DNA of 64,000 bases from Fundidesulfovibrio soli. GTDB taxonomy: Bacteria > Desulfobacterota > Desulfovibrionia > Desulfovibrionales > Desulfovibrionaceae. Location: positions 124,001 to 188,000 of the forward strand of contig NZ_JAKZKW010000002.1 of the NCBI RefSeq assembly GCF_022808695.1, written 5' to 3'. Below the pieces are notes generated by a model, which did no database searches, had not been told where the DNA came from, and saw only the letters and a program-made list of their open reading frames with translations. Positions 52,413-62,020 of the stretch are shown in pieces (within the stretch, counting starts at the first letter, position 1; each line of letters begins with the position of its first letter). A program made the translations under genes and the position numbers.

Positions 52413-55394
52413 TTAATCCAGGGTGTCGGCTTCTTCCACGGTCTCGAAGGCTTCGATCACGTCGCCGACCTTGATGTCGTTGAAGTTCTCCAGGCCCATG
52501 CCGCACTCGTAGCCCTTGGTCACTTCCTTCACGTCGTCCTTGAAGCGCTTCAGGCTGGCGAGCTTGCCGGTGTAGACCACCACGCTGTCGCGCAGCAGGC
52601 GGATCTGGGCGTTGCGGGTGATCTTGCCGTCCAGGACGCCGCAGCCCGCGACGATGCCAACCCTGGGCACGCTGAAGGTCTCGCGGACCTCAGCCTGTCC
52701 CAGGTACTGCTCCTTGAGCACGGGGGCCAGCATGCCGGACATGGCCGCCTTGATCTCGTCCACCAGCTTGTAGATGATGTCGTAGAAGCGCAGGTCCACG
52801 CTCTCGCGTTCGGCCAGTTCCTTGACCTTCACCGAGGGGCGCAGGTTGAAGCCGATGATGATGGCTTCGGAGGCGGCCGCCAGGAGCACGTCGGACTCGG
52901 TGATGGCGCCGGTGCCCGCGTGGATGATGCGGATCTTGACCTTGTCGCCCGAGAGCTTGGTGAGCGCCTCGGAGATGGCCTCCTGCGAGCCCTGCACGTC
53001 GGCCTTGAGCACCAGCTTGAGCTCCTGGGCCTCGGCTTCGTTGCGCGAGGCCAGGAAGGTCTCCAGGGTGATCTTGGTGGCCTTGCCCAGCTCGCGTTCA
53101 CGCTGCTTGGCCAGGCGGTCCTCCGCGATGCGACGGGCGACCTTCTCGTCCTCGAGGCAGGTGAACATCTCGCCCGCCTCGGGCACGCCCTCGAAGCCCT
53201 GGACCTCGACCGGCATGGCCGGCCCGGCTTCCTTGATCTTGCGGCCCTGGTCGTCGAACATGGCGCGCACGCGGCCGGAGAACAGGCCGCAGACGAAGGC
53301 GTCGCCCTGACGCAGGGTGCCCTCTTCGATGAGCACGGTGGCCACGGGGCCGCGGCCCTTGTCCAGCTTGGCCTCGATGATGTGGCCCTTGGCGCGCTTG
53401 TCCGGGTTGGCCTTGAGCTCCAGCACTTCGGCCTGCAGCAGGATCATCTCCAGCAGTTCGTCCAGGCCGAGGCGCTGCTTGGCCGAGACGTAGGCGAAGA
53501 TGGTGTCGCCGCCCCATTCCTCGGGCACCAGGTTGAACTCGGCCAGCTCGCGCTTCACGCGGTCGGGCTCGGCGCCGGGCTTGTCGATCTTGTTCACGGC
53601 CACCACGATGGGCACGCCGGCGGCCTTGGAGTGGTTGATGGCCTCGCGGGTCTGGTCCATGACGCCGTCGTCGGCGGCCACGACCAGGACCACGATGTCC
53701 GTCACCTTGGCGCCGCGGGCGCGCATGGCGGTGAAGGCCTCGTGACCGGGGGTGTCCAGGAAGACCACGTCGCCCTTGGGGGTGCTCACGTGGTAGGCGC
53801 CGATGTGCTGCGTGATGCCGCCGGCCTCGCCCATGACCACGTTGGTGGAGCGGATGGCGTCCAGCAGCGAGGTCTTGCCGTGGTCGACGTGACCCATGAT
53901 GGTCACGACGGGGGGCCTGGGCTGCAGCGTCTCGGGGGCGTCGGCGCCCTCGGTCACCAGGAACTGCTCCTCGTCGAAGCCGACCTTTTCAACCTCGTAG
54001 GCGAACTCGGCGGCCACCAGCACGGCGGTGTCGTAGTCCAGCGACTGGTTGATGGTGGCCATCATGCCCATGGAGAGCAGCACCTTCATGAGGTCCTGCG
54101 CCTTGAGGTTCATCTGGCGGGCCATTTCGGAGACGCGGATGGCCTCCTCCATGCGGATCTTGCGCTTGATGGCCTTCTGCGGCTGGGCCTGGGCCTGGGC
54201 GGCCATGATCTGTGCGATCTGGTCCACACCCTTCTTCTTCTTGGGGTTCTTGCCCCCGCGACCGGTGCGGTCCTGAATGTCGCCCATGCGCTTCTTGCCG
54301 CCGCGACCGCCGCGTCCGTCCTCCGCCGTACCGGCGCCGAACTCGACCACGCGCTTATCCTTGCGGCGCTTGGAGTCGCGGCTTTCGGCCTCGGTCGGGG
54401 GGGCGGGCTTGGCGTCGGTTCCGGGTGCGCCGGGGCGCGCGCCGAAGGGCGGGCGGGGACCGCCGGGTCCGCCGGGGCCGCCAGGACCGCCGGGACGGCC
54501 AGGTCCGCCGGGACGCTGCGGATAGCCACCGGGCCCAGCAGGACGGCCGGGGCCGCCGGGTCCTCCGGGACCGCCGGGGCGGGGCTGATAACCGCCGGGT
54601 CCGCCGGGGCGGGGGCCCGAGGGGCGCTGCGGTTCCGGCGCGCGGGGTTCGGGCATGGAAATGATGCGCACCTGCGGGCCGATGGGCACTTCCCGCTTGG
54701 GCTTCTTGACCTTTTTCTCCTGCTCGGCGGCAGGGGCCTGGCCTTCCTCGGCCTTGGGGGCCTCGGCTTCGGGAGCGGCGGCAGCCGGCTCTCCTGCGGT
54801 GGGCTCCTGAACCTGGGCAGGCTCCTCGGCCTGCGGGGCCGGCGCCTCGGGCGCTGCCTCGACCACGGTTTCGGCCACGACCGGGGCGACGGGCTTCTGG
54901 GCCTCGGTCTCCACGGGCTTGGCGAATTCGTGCTCGTGCACCACGGGCATCTCTTCCGGCTCGGGCTCGGCCTCGGGCTGGGAAATGATCCTGGCCGGCG
55001 GGGTTTCGCTCAGGCGGCGGCGGGGCCGGGGCTCGCGGGGCTGCCTGGGGGCGGCTTCCTCCACGGTCTCGGCTGCCGGCGCCTCGGAGGCGGGAGCCTG
55101 CTCGACGGGCGCTGCGGCTTGCTGGGCGGCGGGGGCTTCGGCGTGGGCTTCCTCGCTTCCGGGCGCGCTGGCGCGGCGGCGGCGCACAACCACTCCCGGC
55201 TGGGACTGGCTCTGGACCACCTCCGATTTGGCGAGGCCATGCTTGATCTTGGAGCGCACCAGGGCGACCTGGTCGTCTTCCAGGGTGGCCATATCGCTGG
55301 CCGCCCGGATGTCGAGCTCCCTCAGGGCTTGATAGATGTCCTTGTTGCTGACCCTCAGCTCCTTGGCGAGGTCGCGGACCCTAAGCTTCGTCAC
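52413..55394 (-). CDS. infB: Translation initiation factor IF-2
   Basis: GTPase that brings initiator tRNA to the ribosome. Its 993 residues begin [28 protein letters not shown] long low-complexity region (about 60-400) follows, including a Gly-Pro-Arg collagen-like section near residues 258-325. Next is the GTPase domain with [17 protein letters not shown] and [10 protein letters not shown], then the C-terminal domains. The collagen-like section is remarkable in length. Confidence 0.97.
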   Translation of the reverse strand: MTKLRVRDLAKELRVSNKDIYQALRELDIRAASDMATLEDDQVALVRSKIKHGLAKSEVVQSQSQPGVVVRRRRASAPGSEEAHAEAPAAQQAAAPVEQAPASEAPAAETVEEAAPRQPREPRPRRRLSETPPARIISQPEAEPEPEEMPVVHEHEFAKPVETEAQKPVAPVVAETVVEAAPEAPAPQAEEPAQVQEPTAGEPAAAAPEAEAPKAEEGQAPAAEQEKKVKKPKREVPIGPQVRIISMPEPRAPEPQRPSGPRPGGPGGYQPRPGGPGGPGGPGRPAGPGGYPQRPGGPGRPGGPGGPGGPGGPRPPFGARPGAPGTDAKPAPPTEAESRDSKRRKDKRVVEFGAGTAEDGRGGRGGKKRMGDIQDRTGRGGKNPKKKKGVDQIAQIMAAQAQAQPQKAIKRKIRMEEAIRVSEMARQMNLKAQDLMKVLLSMGMMATINQSLDYDTAVLVAAEFAYEVEKVGFDEEQFLVTEGADAPETLQPRPPVVTIMGHVDHGKTSLLDAIRSTNVVMGEAGGITQHIGAYHVSTPKGDVVFLDTPGHEAFTAMRARGAKVTDIVVLVVAADDGVMDQTREAINHSKAAGVPIVVAVNKIDKPGAEPDRVKRELAEFNLVPEEWGGDTIFAYVSAKQRLGLDELLEMILLQAEVLELKANPDKRAKGHIIEAKLDKGRGPVATVLIEEGTLRQGDAFVCGLFSGRVRAMFDDQGRKIKEAGPAMPVEVQGFEGVPEAGEMFTCLEDEKVARRIAEDRLAKQRERELGKATKITLETFLASRNEAEAQELKLVLKADVQGSQEAISEALTKLSGDKVKIRIIHAGTGAITESDVLLAAASEAIIIGFNLRPSVKVKELAERESVDLRFYDIIYKLVDEIKAAMSGMLAPVLKEQYLGQAEVRETFSVPRVGIVAGCGVLDGKITRNAQIRLLRDSVVVYTGKLASLKRFKDDVKEVTKGYECGMGLENFNDIKVGDVIEAFETVEEADTLD

Positions 55395-55626
55395 GTTTGC
55401 CTTCCCCCTTGCCTTTCCTCACGGCGGCGGCGCGCTTGGGGAATTTCGCCTTGCAGGCGTCCCCGGCGCAACAGTAGTAGCCCCTTCCGGGCTGGATATA
55501 CGCCTCATCGGGCGTCCATTCACCTCGCCACACGTGGCGGGTGAGCTCTTTTTTCGGGAACCGCCCTCGGCACACGATGCACGTGCGCACGGGCCCCCGT
55601 ATCGCATCAGTCGTTCTGTTCGTCAT
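55381..55626 (-). CDS. ylxR: YlxR (DUF448/RnpM) RNA-binding protein
   Basis: Small basic protein encoded between nusA and infB in most bacteria; the Gram-positive homologue RnpM binds RNase P. The conserved segment is [19 protein letters not shown] with a second Cys pair in [12 protein letters not shown] start at the ATG at 55626 (81 residues); an upstream ATG at 55635 adds three residues. Its start overlaps the end of nusA and its stop overlaps the start of infB. Confidence 0.88.
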   Translation of the reverse strand: MTNRTTDAIRGPVRTCIVCRGRFPKKELTRHVWRGEWTPDEAYIQPGRGYYCCAGDACKAKFPKRAAAVRKGKGEGKRDEA

Positions 55627-56935
55627 TCCCGGCATTTTCCGCCGTTTCCCGGGGCATCTCTTCGCCCTCGGGGCCGTCTTCCTCCGCCTCTTCGGGCTTG
55701 GGCTGCGCGGGCAGCAGGAGCCTGATGGCGGCGCGCAGGTGGTCGCGCTTGGTGGGGGTCATCCCCTCGATACGGTCCAACTCCTCGTCGGCGGCTTCGG
55801 CCAGCATGGCCACGGTGTCGAAGCCCGCGGAGAGGAAATTCTCCATGCTCATCTCGGCCACGCTGGCAAGCTGTTCCATGCCCTTGCGCGCCACGTTGAG
55901 CTCCGCGTAGCGGGAGTCGGTAAAGATGTCGATCTTCCAGCCCAGCAGCTTGGCCGCCAGCTTGACGTTCTGGCCCTTGCGGCCGATGGCCAGGGTCAGC
56001 TGGTCGTCGGGCACCACCACTTCGAGGGTCTTCTCGTCCTCGTCCACCATGATGCGGGTGATGCGCGCCGGAGAGAGGGCGTTGGCCGCGTAGGTGGCGA
56101 TTTCGGGGTGCCAGACCACGATGTCGATGCGCTCGCCGTGCAGCTCCTGCACGATGTTCTGGATGCGCGAGCCGCGCACGCCGACGCAGGCGCCCACCGG
56201 ATCCACGTCGCGGTCCTTGGAGGAGACGGCCACCTTGGCCCGGGAGCCGGGGTCGCGCGCCACGCCCAGGATGCGCACCGTGCCGTCGGAGACTTCGGGC
56301 ACTTCGCGCTTGAACAGGGCGGCCATGTAGTCCGGGTGGGTGCGGGAGATGATGATCTGGGGTCCGCGTCCGCTGGGCAGCACTTCGATGATGAAGGCCT
56401 GGACCCTGTCGCCGCGCTTGTAGCGCTCGCGCGGGATCTGCTCCTCTTTGGGGAGCATGGCCTCGGTGCGGCCCAGGTTGATGATCCAGCCGCCGCGGTC
56501 GCGCCGCTGCACGATGCCGGAGACGATCTCGCCCTTGCGGTCCTTGTATTCCTCGTAGATGATCTCCTGCTCGGCGTCGCGCATGCGCTGGATGATCACC
56601 TGCTTGGCGGACTGGGCCGCGATGCGTCCCAGGTCCTCGACCTTGAGCTTGAAGCCCAGCTCGTCGTCCATCTGAACATTGGGGTCGACCTCGCGGGCGG
56701 CCTCCAGGTCGATCTCGGAGAGGGGGTCTTCCACCTCGTCGACGACGATCTTGAACTGGAACACCTCGATCTCGCCGGCCTCGTCGTTGTAGCTGACCTC
56801 GATATCCATGTGGTCGCCGAACTTGCGGGCGACCGAGGAACGTACGGCTTCCTCGAGAGTGTCGATGAGCAGATCGCGGTCGATGCCGCGGTCCTTGCTG
56901 ATCTGGTCGATGGCCTTGCGAAGCTCCATGCCCAT
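55607..56935 (-). CDS. nusA: Transcription elongation/termination factor NusA
   Basis: Binds RNA polymerase and RNA and governs pausing and termination. The 442-residue protein has the N-terminal RNAP-binding domain (1-125), an S1 domain (about 135-200), two KH domains (to about 345; VGVRGSRIQNIVQEL and IGRKGQNVKLAAKLLG), and a C-terminal helix-hairpin-helix segment (FDTVAMLAEAADEELDRIEGM). It overlaps ylxR. It follows rimP. Confidence 0.96.
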   Translation of the reverse strand: MGMELRKAIDQISKDRGIDRDLLIDTLEEAVRSSVARKFGDHMDIEVSYNDEAGEIEVFQFKIVVDEVEDPLSEIDLEAAREVDPNVQMDDELGFKLKVEDLGRIAAQSAKQVIIQRMRDAEQEIIYEEYKDRKGEIVSGIVQRRDRGGWIINLGRTEAMLPKEEQIPRERYKRGDRVQAFIIEVLPSGRGPQIIISRTHPDYMAALFKREVPEVSDGTVRILGVARDPGSRAKVAVSSKDRDVDPVGACVGVRGSRIQNIVQELHGERIDIVVWHPEIATYAANALSPARITRIMVDEDEKTLEVVVPDDQLTLAIGRKGQNVKLAAKLLGWKIDIFTDSRYAELNVARKGMEQLASVAEMSMENFLSAGFDTVAMLAEAADEELDRIEGMTPTKRDHLRAAIRLLLPAQPKPEEAEEDGPEGEEMPRETAENAGNDEQND

Positions 56936-56960
56936 GTACGGTCCTCCGGTGCCCCGGCGC

Positions 56961-57497
56961 CTAGTGGCGCTCGGCGGCTTTGTCTGCCTTGGAAGTCTTT
57001 TTCGCCCTGGCCTTGCTCTCTTCGGGTGTCTCGAAAGTGAAGACCAGTTTGGCTTTGGCCACCGCGCTCCAAGGGAAGGAGACGGACGCGCCCTCGCACG
57101 TCATGTTGAGGACGTCGCCGTCGAGGGAGTCGAAAGTCCCCTTGTAGCGCTTGCGGCCCCCGTGAGGGACGGCCAGGGTGATGTCCAACTCCTGCCCGAT
57201 GTAGGGCGGCAGCTGGGAAAGTTCAAAGAAGCGCCTGCTCAGCCCGGGGGAGGAGACCTCAAGGTGGTAGGCCCCGGGAATGAGGTCCTCCACTTCGAGG
57301 GCCGCGCCCAGCTGGCGGCTCACCGATGCGCAGTGCTCCACGTCGACGCCGTCCGGGCCGTCGATGAACAGGCGCAGGGTGGGGCGGCCTTCGCCACCGG
57401 CGAACTCCATGCCCCAGAGGGACAGGCCGAGGCTTTCCACGAATGGATCGGCCAATTCCTTAATTCTGGAGAGCACTTTGGTGTTGTCTGTGTTCAT
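56961..57497 (-). CDS. rimP: Ribosome maturation factor RimP
   Basis: 30S assembly factor, 178 residues. The start MNTDNTKVLSRIKELADPFVES at 57497 fits the family. The N-terminal domain with LRLFIDGPDGVDVEHCASVS and the SPGLSRRFFELSQL segment are present. The C-terminus has a Lys/Ala-rich tail (SKARAKKTSKADKAAERH). It is the first protein gene of the operon, downstream of tRNA-Gly. Confidence 0.93.
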   Translation of the reverse strand: MNTDNTKVLSRIKELADPFVESLGLSLWGMEFAGGEGRPTLRLFIDGPDGVDVEHCASVSRQLGAALEVEDLIPGAYHLEVSSPGLSRRFFELSQLPPYIGQELDITLAVPHGGRKRYKGTFDSLDGDVLNMTCEGASVSFPWSAVAKAKLVFTFETPEESKARAKKTSKADKAAERH

Positions 57498-57580
57498 AGC
57501 AAAAAAAAAGTGGACCGAACCGAATGGCCCACCCCTGTAATCGCGAAGGCCTTCCGGCCCAGGCGTCATGAGGATTTATT

Positions 57581-57656
57581 TGGAGCGGGCGACGAGATTC
57601 GAACTCGCGACACCAAGCTTGGGAAGCTTGTACTCTACCAACTGAGCTACACCCGC
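57581..57656 (-). tRNA. tRNA-Gly (CCC anticodon), CCA encoded
   Basis: On the minus strand it reads GCGGGTGTAGCTCAGTTGG... and ends in CGCCCGCTCCA. The acceptor stem has seven pairs (one G-T). The anticodon stem CAAGC/GCTTG encloses TTCCCAA, so positions 34-36 are CCC, decoding GGG. The T arm contains GTTCGAATC. The CCA end is encoded in the DNA. Confidence 0.93.
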
Positions 57657-57734
57657 TCGCAAAGACGACATATTATGCGTTAGGGGCGGTCTGTCAAGCA
57701 AAATCGGGCAGGTTGGGGACTTTTGGACGGCGGA

Positions 57735-58376
57735 TCACTCGCTCACGTCCCTCTTTTCCTGGAACAGGCGATTGATCAGGTAGGCCACCACAAGGGCGAA
57801 GTAGAACTGCCCGAAGATGGCCTGGGTTATGGCGAGGCGCTGAGCCAGAAGGGTGCGCGGGGCCATATCGCCGTACCCCACGGTGGTCATGGTGGCGAAG
57901 CTGAAATAGATCATCCCGTCCATGATGCGGTCCAGCTGGATGGGGAGGGTGAACGATCCCGGGTGGACGCCCTCCACCAGGGTATAGAGCAGCGCCCAGA
58001 AGAATCCCATTGTCAGGTAGCAGTTCACCAGCGCGAAGATCTCCGCCTTGCTGACCTCCTTGGAGGTCAGCACGAAGCGCACCGTGGAGCTGATGCCGTA
58101 GATCAGGCACAGCAACCCGGAGATGCAGAACATCAGGTTGAAGTCCACGTCGTGGAAGCCCTTGAACCAAGCCAGCGCATAGGACAGGGAGCTGGCCACG
58201 AGCATCACGTTCAGGAAGGCGTTGCGTGCGAAGCTGAACAGCGCCACCCCGAAGATGATCAGGTAGAACAGGAGGCTGTCCACCAGAGGGTGCAGATGGC
58301 CGCCGCCCACCAGCGCGCCCACGAGCATGCAGGTGTTGATGATCTGCTTGTTCTTGGAGAGGTAAGCCGGGAGCAA
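57735..58376 (-). CDS. Two-pore-helix potassium-channel-like ion channel
   Basis: A 213-residue membrane protein with about six helices. The last two flank the pore loop TMTTVGYGDM (near residue 170), the potassium selectivity signature. The first four helices lack a charged voltage-sensor S4. It may pass potassium; no regulatory domain is seen. It ends in a short charged tail. It lies divergent from the flagellar rod operon at 58558 with a sigma-54 site between. Confidence 0.8.
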   Translation of the reverse strand: MLPAYLSKNKQIINTCMLVGALVGGGHLHPLVDSLLFYLIIFGVALFSFARNAFLNVMLVASSLSYALAWFKGFHDVDFNLMFCISGLLCLIYGISSTVRFVLTSKEVSKAEIFALVNCYLTMGFFWALLYTLVEGVHPGSFTLPIQLDRIMDGMIYFSFATMTTVGYGDMAPRTLLAQRLAITQAIFGQFYFALVVAYLINRLFQEKRDVSE

Positions 58377-58513
58377 GGTTCGACCGCCTGGATGGAGTGG
58401 AGTTCCTGAGGGCGGAGACCGCCTTCAGTTGCCTTACCCCGCAAACGTTCCGGCTTCAACGGGCAATCCGCGGACGCGGCTGTGTCCTCCCCGTCGGCGT
58501 TCTTCCTCGCGTA

Positions 58514-58529
58514 TGGCACGCTTCATGCT
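58514..58529 (+). promoter_or_regulatory. Sigma-54 promoter of the flgF operon
   Basis: TGGCACG, four bases, then ATGCT (58514-58529). The GG and GC pairs have the right 10-base separation; one base differs in the -12 part (A for T). Transcription would start near 58541, 17 bases before the flgF ATG, with GAGGAGG between. Confidence 0.75.
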
Positions 58530-58557
58530 GTGTCTTGGCGCGAGGAGGACCGCCGCC

Positions 58558-59343
58558 ATGCAACAAAGCACAATCAGCGCGCTGTTCGGGGCCTTGAGCA
58601 ACGAAACGCGCCTCAACCTGATCGCCAACAATTTGGCGAACGCGAACACCGCCGGGTACAAGGCCGACAAGGTCTCCTTCCAGGACGTGTTCCAGCGCAT
58701 GGCCTCCGACTTCAGCCCGGACGCCCGCAACGACCTGCAGGAGAAGAACCTGCTGCCCAGGCCCATCCTGGTGGCCAAGCCCCGGCTGGCCGAGCAGACT
58801 CTGGACATGACCCAGGGCGGGCTGGAGGCCACCGGCAACCCCCTCGACCTGGCCATCACCGGCCCCGGCTTCTTCCGGGTGCAGACCCCCGAAGGCCAGT
58901 TCCTCACCCGCAACGGCCAGTTCTACCGCAACAACCAGGGCATGCTGGTGACCAACCAGGGCTACCCCGTGCTGGGCCAGTCCGGCCCGGTGACCCTGGG
59001 CGAGGGCAAGACCGTCACCATCACCCGCGACGGCCAGGTCTCCGTGGACGGCGACATCGTGGGGGCCATCGACATCGTGGACGTGGCCGACCCCAAGCAG
59101 CTCAAGAAGTACGGCCAGAGCATGTTCGCGGGCCCCGACAACGCCCAGCCCGTGACCCGGGCCATCGAGGCGGGCAAGACGGGCATCAACCAGGGCTACA
59201 TCGAAAAGCCCAACGTCAACGTGGTCGGGGAAATGGTGGCCATGATCGAGGCCCAGCGCTCCTTCGAGGCCTACGCCAAGATCATCAGCAGCACGCAGGA
59301 AATGGACCAGAACGCCACCGCCAAGGTCGGCGAAACCAGGTAA
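58558..59343 (+). CDS. flgF: Flagellar proximal rod protein FlgF
   Basis: Rod protein exported by the type III apparatus. The 261 residues begin MQQSTISALFGALSNETRLN and carry the axial signature LIANNLANANTAGYKA. The C-terminus EMVAMIEAQRSFEAYAKII also matches the family. It is the first gene after the sigma-54 promoter. I chose the ATG at 58558 because GAGGAGG lies ten bases upstream. Confidence 0.94.
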   Translation: MQQSTISALFGALSNETRLNLIANNLANANTAGYKADKVSFQDVFQRMASDFSPDARNDLQEKNLLPRPILVAKPRLAEQTLDMTQGGLEATGNPLDLAITGPGFFRVQTPEGQFLTRNGQFYRNNQGMLVTNQGYPVLGQSGPVTLGEGKTVTITRDGQVSVDGDIVGAIDIVDVADPKQLKKYGQSMFAGPDNAQPVTRAIEAGKTGINQGYIEKPNVNVVGEMVAMIEAQRSFEAYAKIISSTQEMDQNATAKVGETR

Positions 59344-59357
59344 GGGGGATCAGGCGT

Positions 59358-60143
59358 ATGATGCGCTCTCTCTATACGGCCACCACCGGCATGGTGGCCA
59401 TGCAGACCCAGATAGACACCATGGCCAACAACCTGGCCAACGTGAACACCATCGGCTTCAAGAAGAGCCGGGCCGAGTTCGAGGACCTGATGTACCAGAC
59501 CCTCAACGTGGCCGGCACCCAGAACGAGGGCGGCTCCCGCATCCCTACGGGCATGCAGGTGGGCATGGGCGTGCGCCCCACCACGGTGCACAAGTTCTTC
59601 CAGCAGGGCGACTTCCAGAACACCGGCAACCCGCTGGACGTGGCCATCTCGGGCCAGGGCTTCTTCCGCCTGCAGGACCCCTCCGGCAACGACGTGTACA
59701 CCCGGGCGGGCTCCTTCAAGCTCAACCAGGACGGCACCATCGTCAACGCCAACGGCTACACCCTGCAGCCCACCGTCACCATCCCGCAGCAGACGACGAA
59801 CATCGTCATCACCGAGCGCGGCGTGCTGAGCGCCACGGACTCCGCGGGCAACGTGCTGGCCACCAGCACCATCCCCCTCTACACGTTCATCAACCCGGCG
59901 GGCCTCACCGCCCAGGGCTCCAACGTCTACAAGACCTCCGAAGCCTCCGGCGCCGCCCAGGAGCTCACCCCCGGCGACCAGAACGCCGGAACCCTCGTGC
60001 AGGGCTTCATCGAAGGCTCCAACGTGCAGATGGTGGACGAAATGGTGGGGCTCATCGTGGGGCAGAGGGCCTACGAGGCCAACTCCAAGACCATCACCAC
60101 GGCGGACTCCATGCTCCAGACGGCCGTGAACATCAAACGCTAG
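59358..60143 (+). CDS. flgG: Flagellar distal rod protein FlgG
   Basis: Rod protein of 261 residues, the usual size. It has SLYTATTGMVAMQTQIDTMANN with LANVNTIGFKKSRAEF, the axial motif, and ends EMVGLIVGQRAYEANSKTITTADSML. It follows flgF after 14 bases. Two adjacent ATG codons are present; I use the first (59358). Confidence 0.96.
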   Translation: MMRSLYTATTGMVAMQTQIDTMANNLANVNTIGFKKSRAEFEDLMYQTLNVAGTQNEGGSRIPTGMQVGMGVRPTTVHKFFQQGDFQNTGNPLDVAISGQGFFRLQDPSGNDVYTRAGSFKLNQDGTIVNANGYTLQPTVTIPQQTTNIVITERGVLSATDSAGNVLATSTIPLYTFINPAGLTAQGSNVYKTSEASGAAQELTPGDQNAGTLVQGFIEGSNVQMVDEMVGLIVGQRAYEANSKTITTADSMLQTAVNIKR

Positions 60144-60158
60144 CCCGGGAGAGTGGCC

Positions 60159-61166
60159 ATGAACACCGCACGCACCGCTCGGCAAAGGCTCCATGCCCGC
60201 ACGCTGGCCGCCCTGGCCGCCGTCCTGGCGCTGCTCGCCGCCGCCACAGTCTTCGGGGCGGACCCCATGGCCTGGAAGGTCCGCATCGCGCCCGCCGCGG
60301 CCATCGGCGGGGAGCGGGTGATGCTGGGCGACATCGCCGAGCCCGTGGGCCAGATCGACCCCGACACCTGGCGCATCCTGGCCTCCACGCCCCTGTGGCC
60401 ATTCCCGGGCCGCGAGGGCCAGCTGACGCTCACGCGCAAGCGCGTCCTGGAGGACCTGGACGTGCTCTTCCCGCGCTCCGCGGGCAACTTCATCGTTCCC
60501 GAGCAGGTGGTGCTCAAGAAGGGCGGCGGGGTGCCGGTGGCCGGGAACGAGGTCACCAAGATGATCGTCGATTTTCTGACGGAGAACATGACCGGCGTGG
60601 ACGGCGAGCTGGAGGTCAAGGAGATCTCGCTGCCGGGCCAGCTGTTCATCGACCCCGACACCGAGAAGCTCTCCGTTGAGTCCGTGGGCCAGATGACCCC
60701 CGGTCGGGTCAGCCTGCGGCTCACCGTATCGGACGTGCAGGGCAAGCCCATCCGGCAGATCGCGGCCAGCGCCTTCGTGAACCTGTGGAAGGTGATCCCG
60801 GTGGCCTCCAGGCCGCTGAACATGCGCGACGGCGTGGTGGCGGGCGAGATGGTCACCTACGAGCGGCGCAACCTGGCCCTCATCAAGGGCCTGCCCTGGG
60901 ACGCCAAGAACCCAACGCCCATGCGCGCCAAGACCTCGCTCAACCAGGGTGTGCCCCTGACCATGGAGAACCTTGAGCCCATGCCCGCCATCCTCAAGGG
61001 CGAACAGGTGACCTGCCTGTGGAACGGCAAGAGCATCCACCTGGCCATGCCCGTGACCGCCGTCACCGAGGGAGCCAAGGGCAGCCAGATAACGGTACGG
61101 AACGTGCAAAGCGGAAGGGAGCTGGCGGCCTGGGTCCAGGACTCCAAAACCGTGGTGGCCAGATAG
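60159..61166 (+). CDS. flgA: Flagellar P-ring chaperone FlgA
   Basis: Periplasmic chaperone for the P-ring, 335 residues, longer than the enteric protein (about 220). The N-terminus has a signal peptide (LAALAAVLALLAAATVFG). The C-terminal half with LSLAPLTA-type SAF domain is seen in RPLNMRDGVVAGEMVTYERR and GLPWDAKNPTPMRAKTSL. I start at the ATG at 60159 (GGGAG at 60147-60151); a GTG at 60153 is possible. Confidence 0.87.
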   Translation: MNTARTARQRLHARTLAALAAVLALLAAATVFGADPMAWKVRIAPAAAIGGERVMLGDIAEPVGQIDPDTWRILASTPLWPFPGREGQLTLTRKRVLEDLDVLFPRSAGNFIVPEQVVLKKGGGVPVAGNEVTKMIVDFLTENMTGVDGELEVKEISLPGQLFIDPDTEKLSVESVGQMTPGRVSLRLTVSDVQGKPIRQIAASAFVNLWKVIPVASRPLNMRDGVVAGEMVTYERRNLALIKGLPWDAKNPTPMRAKTSLNQGVPLTMENLEPMPAILKGEQVTCLWNGKSIHLAMPVTAVTEGAKGSQITVRNVQSGRELAAWVQDSKTVVAR

Positions 61167-61196
61167 GCCCGTAGGGCCAAGCAGGGAGGAGAGGCT

Positions 61197-61961
61197 ATGC
61201 GTACCAACAAGAAATTCGTGAGCGCGGCGGTGTGCGCCCTGGCGGCCCTGAGCGCGGCCTGCGCCCCCCCGGCGCAGAAGCAGCCGAGCCCCATGAGCTC
61301 GCTGACCCCGCCGGTGATGCAGGCGCCTTCCCCGGTGAACAACCCCGGCTCGCTCTATTCGCAGGCCGCCCAGCCCAGCTACCTCTACGAGGACAACCGG
61401 GCCAGGCGCATCGGCGACGTGGTGATGGTCAACGTCACCGAGAAATCCAACGCCAAGAACAAGTCCAAGACGAAGTCCAACGGCAAGAACACCATGGACA
61501 TCGGCGTGAACAACTACTTCCAGAGCGCCACCATGGACCCCTTCCCGGGCTCCAAGGCCCTGCGCTCCACCACCGGGATGGACCTGGGCGCGCTGGCCGG
61601 CATGAAGGGCGTCAACGGTTCGACCCCCATGGTCAGCACCAGCCGCAACGACCAGTTCGACTCCGACGGCGAGACCAGCCGCGAATCCACCGTGACCTAC
61701 ACCATCGGCTGCCGCATCGTGAACATCCTGCCCGGCGGCGTGATGCAGGTGGAGGGCGCGCGGCAGGTGCGCGTCAACGACGACACCCAGATCATGGTGG
61801 TGCGCGGGCTGCTCAGGCCCATGGACGTCGGCCCGGACAACGCCGTGCCCTCCACGGCCCTGGCCGAGGCGCAGATCGACATGTTCGGCACCGGCGTGCT
61901 GGCGGACCGCCAGAAGCCCGGCTGGCTGTCGAGGATTTTGGACAACATCTGGCCGTTCTAG
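61197..61961 (+). CDS. flgH: Flagellar L-ring lipoprotein FlgH
   Basis: Outer membrane L-ring subunit of 254 residues. The signal peptide ends with lipobox LSAAC (Cys near residue 22). The family landmarks LYEDNRARRIGDVVMVNVTEKS and ITGTIGCRIVNILPGGVMQVEG-like VTYTIGCRIVNILPGG are visible. Start at 61197 has GGGAGGAGAG upstream. Confidence 0.95.
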   Translation: MRTNKKFVSAAVCALAALSAACAPPAQKQPSPMSSLTPPVMQAPSPVNNPGSLYSQAAQPSYLYEDNRARRIGDVVMVNVTEKSNAKNKSKTKSNGKNTMDIGVNNYFQSATMDPFPGSKALRSTTGMDLGALAGMKGVNGSTPMVSTSRNDQFDSDGETSRESTVTYTIGCRIVNILPGGVMQVEGARQVRVNDDTQIMVVRGLLRPMDVGPDNAVPSTALAEAQIDMFGTGVLADRQKPGWLSRILDNIWPF

Positions 61962-62020
61962 CCACCTCGGGGGAGGGGGCGAACGTCAGCGGGCCGCGCA
62001 GCGGTCACAGAGGTATCGAC

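Noticed and set aside
54420-54625. Short tandem GGxCCx-type DNA repeats inside infB
   Set aside because: Explained by the Gly-Pro-Arg coding region.
51399-55544. A 1381-residue plus-strand open frame antisense to infB and neighbours
   Set aside because: Overlaps four well-supported minus-strand genes and has a His/Leu/Gly/Val repeat look.
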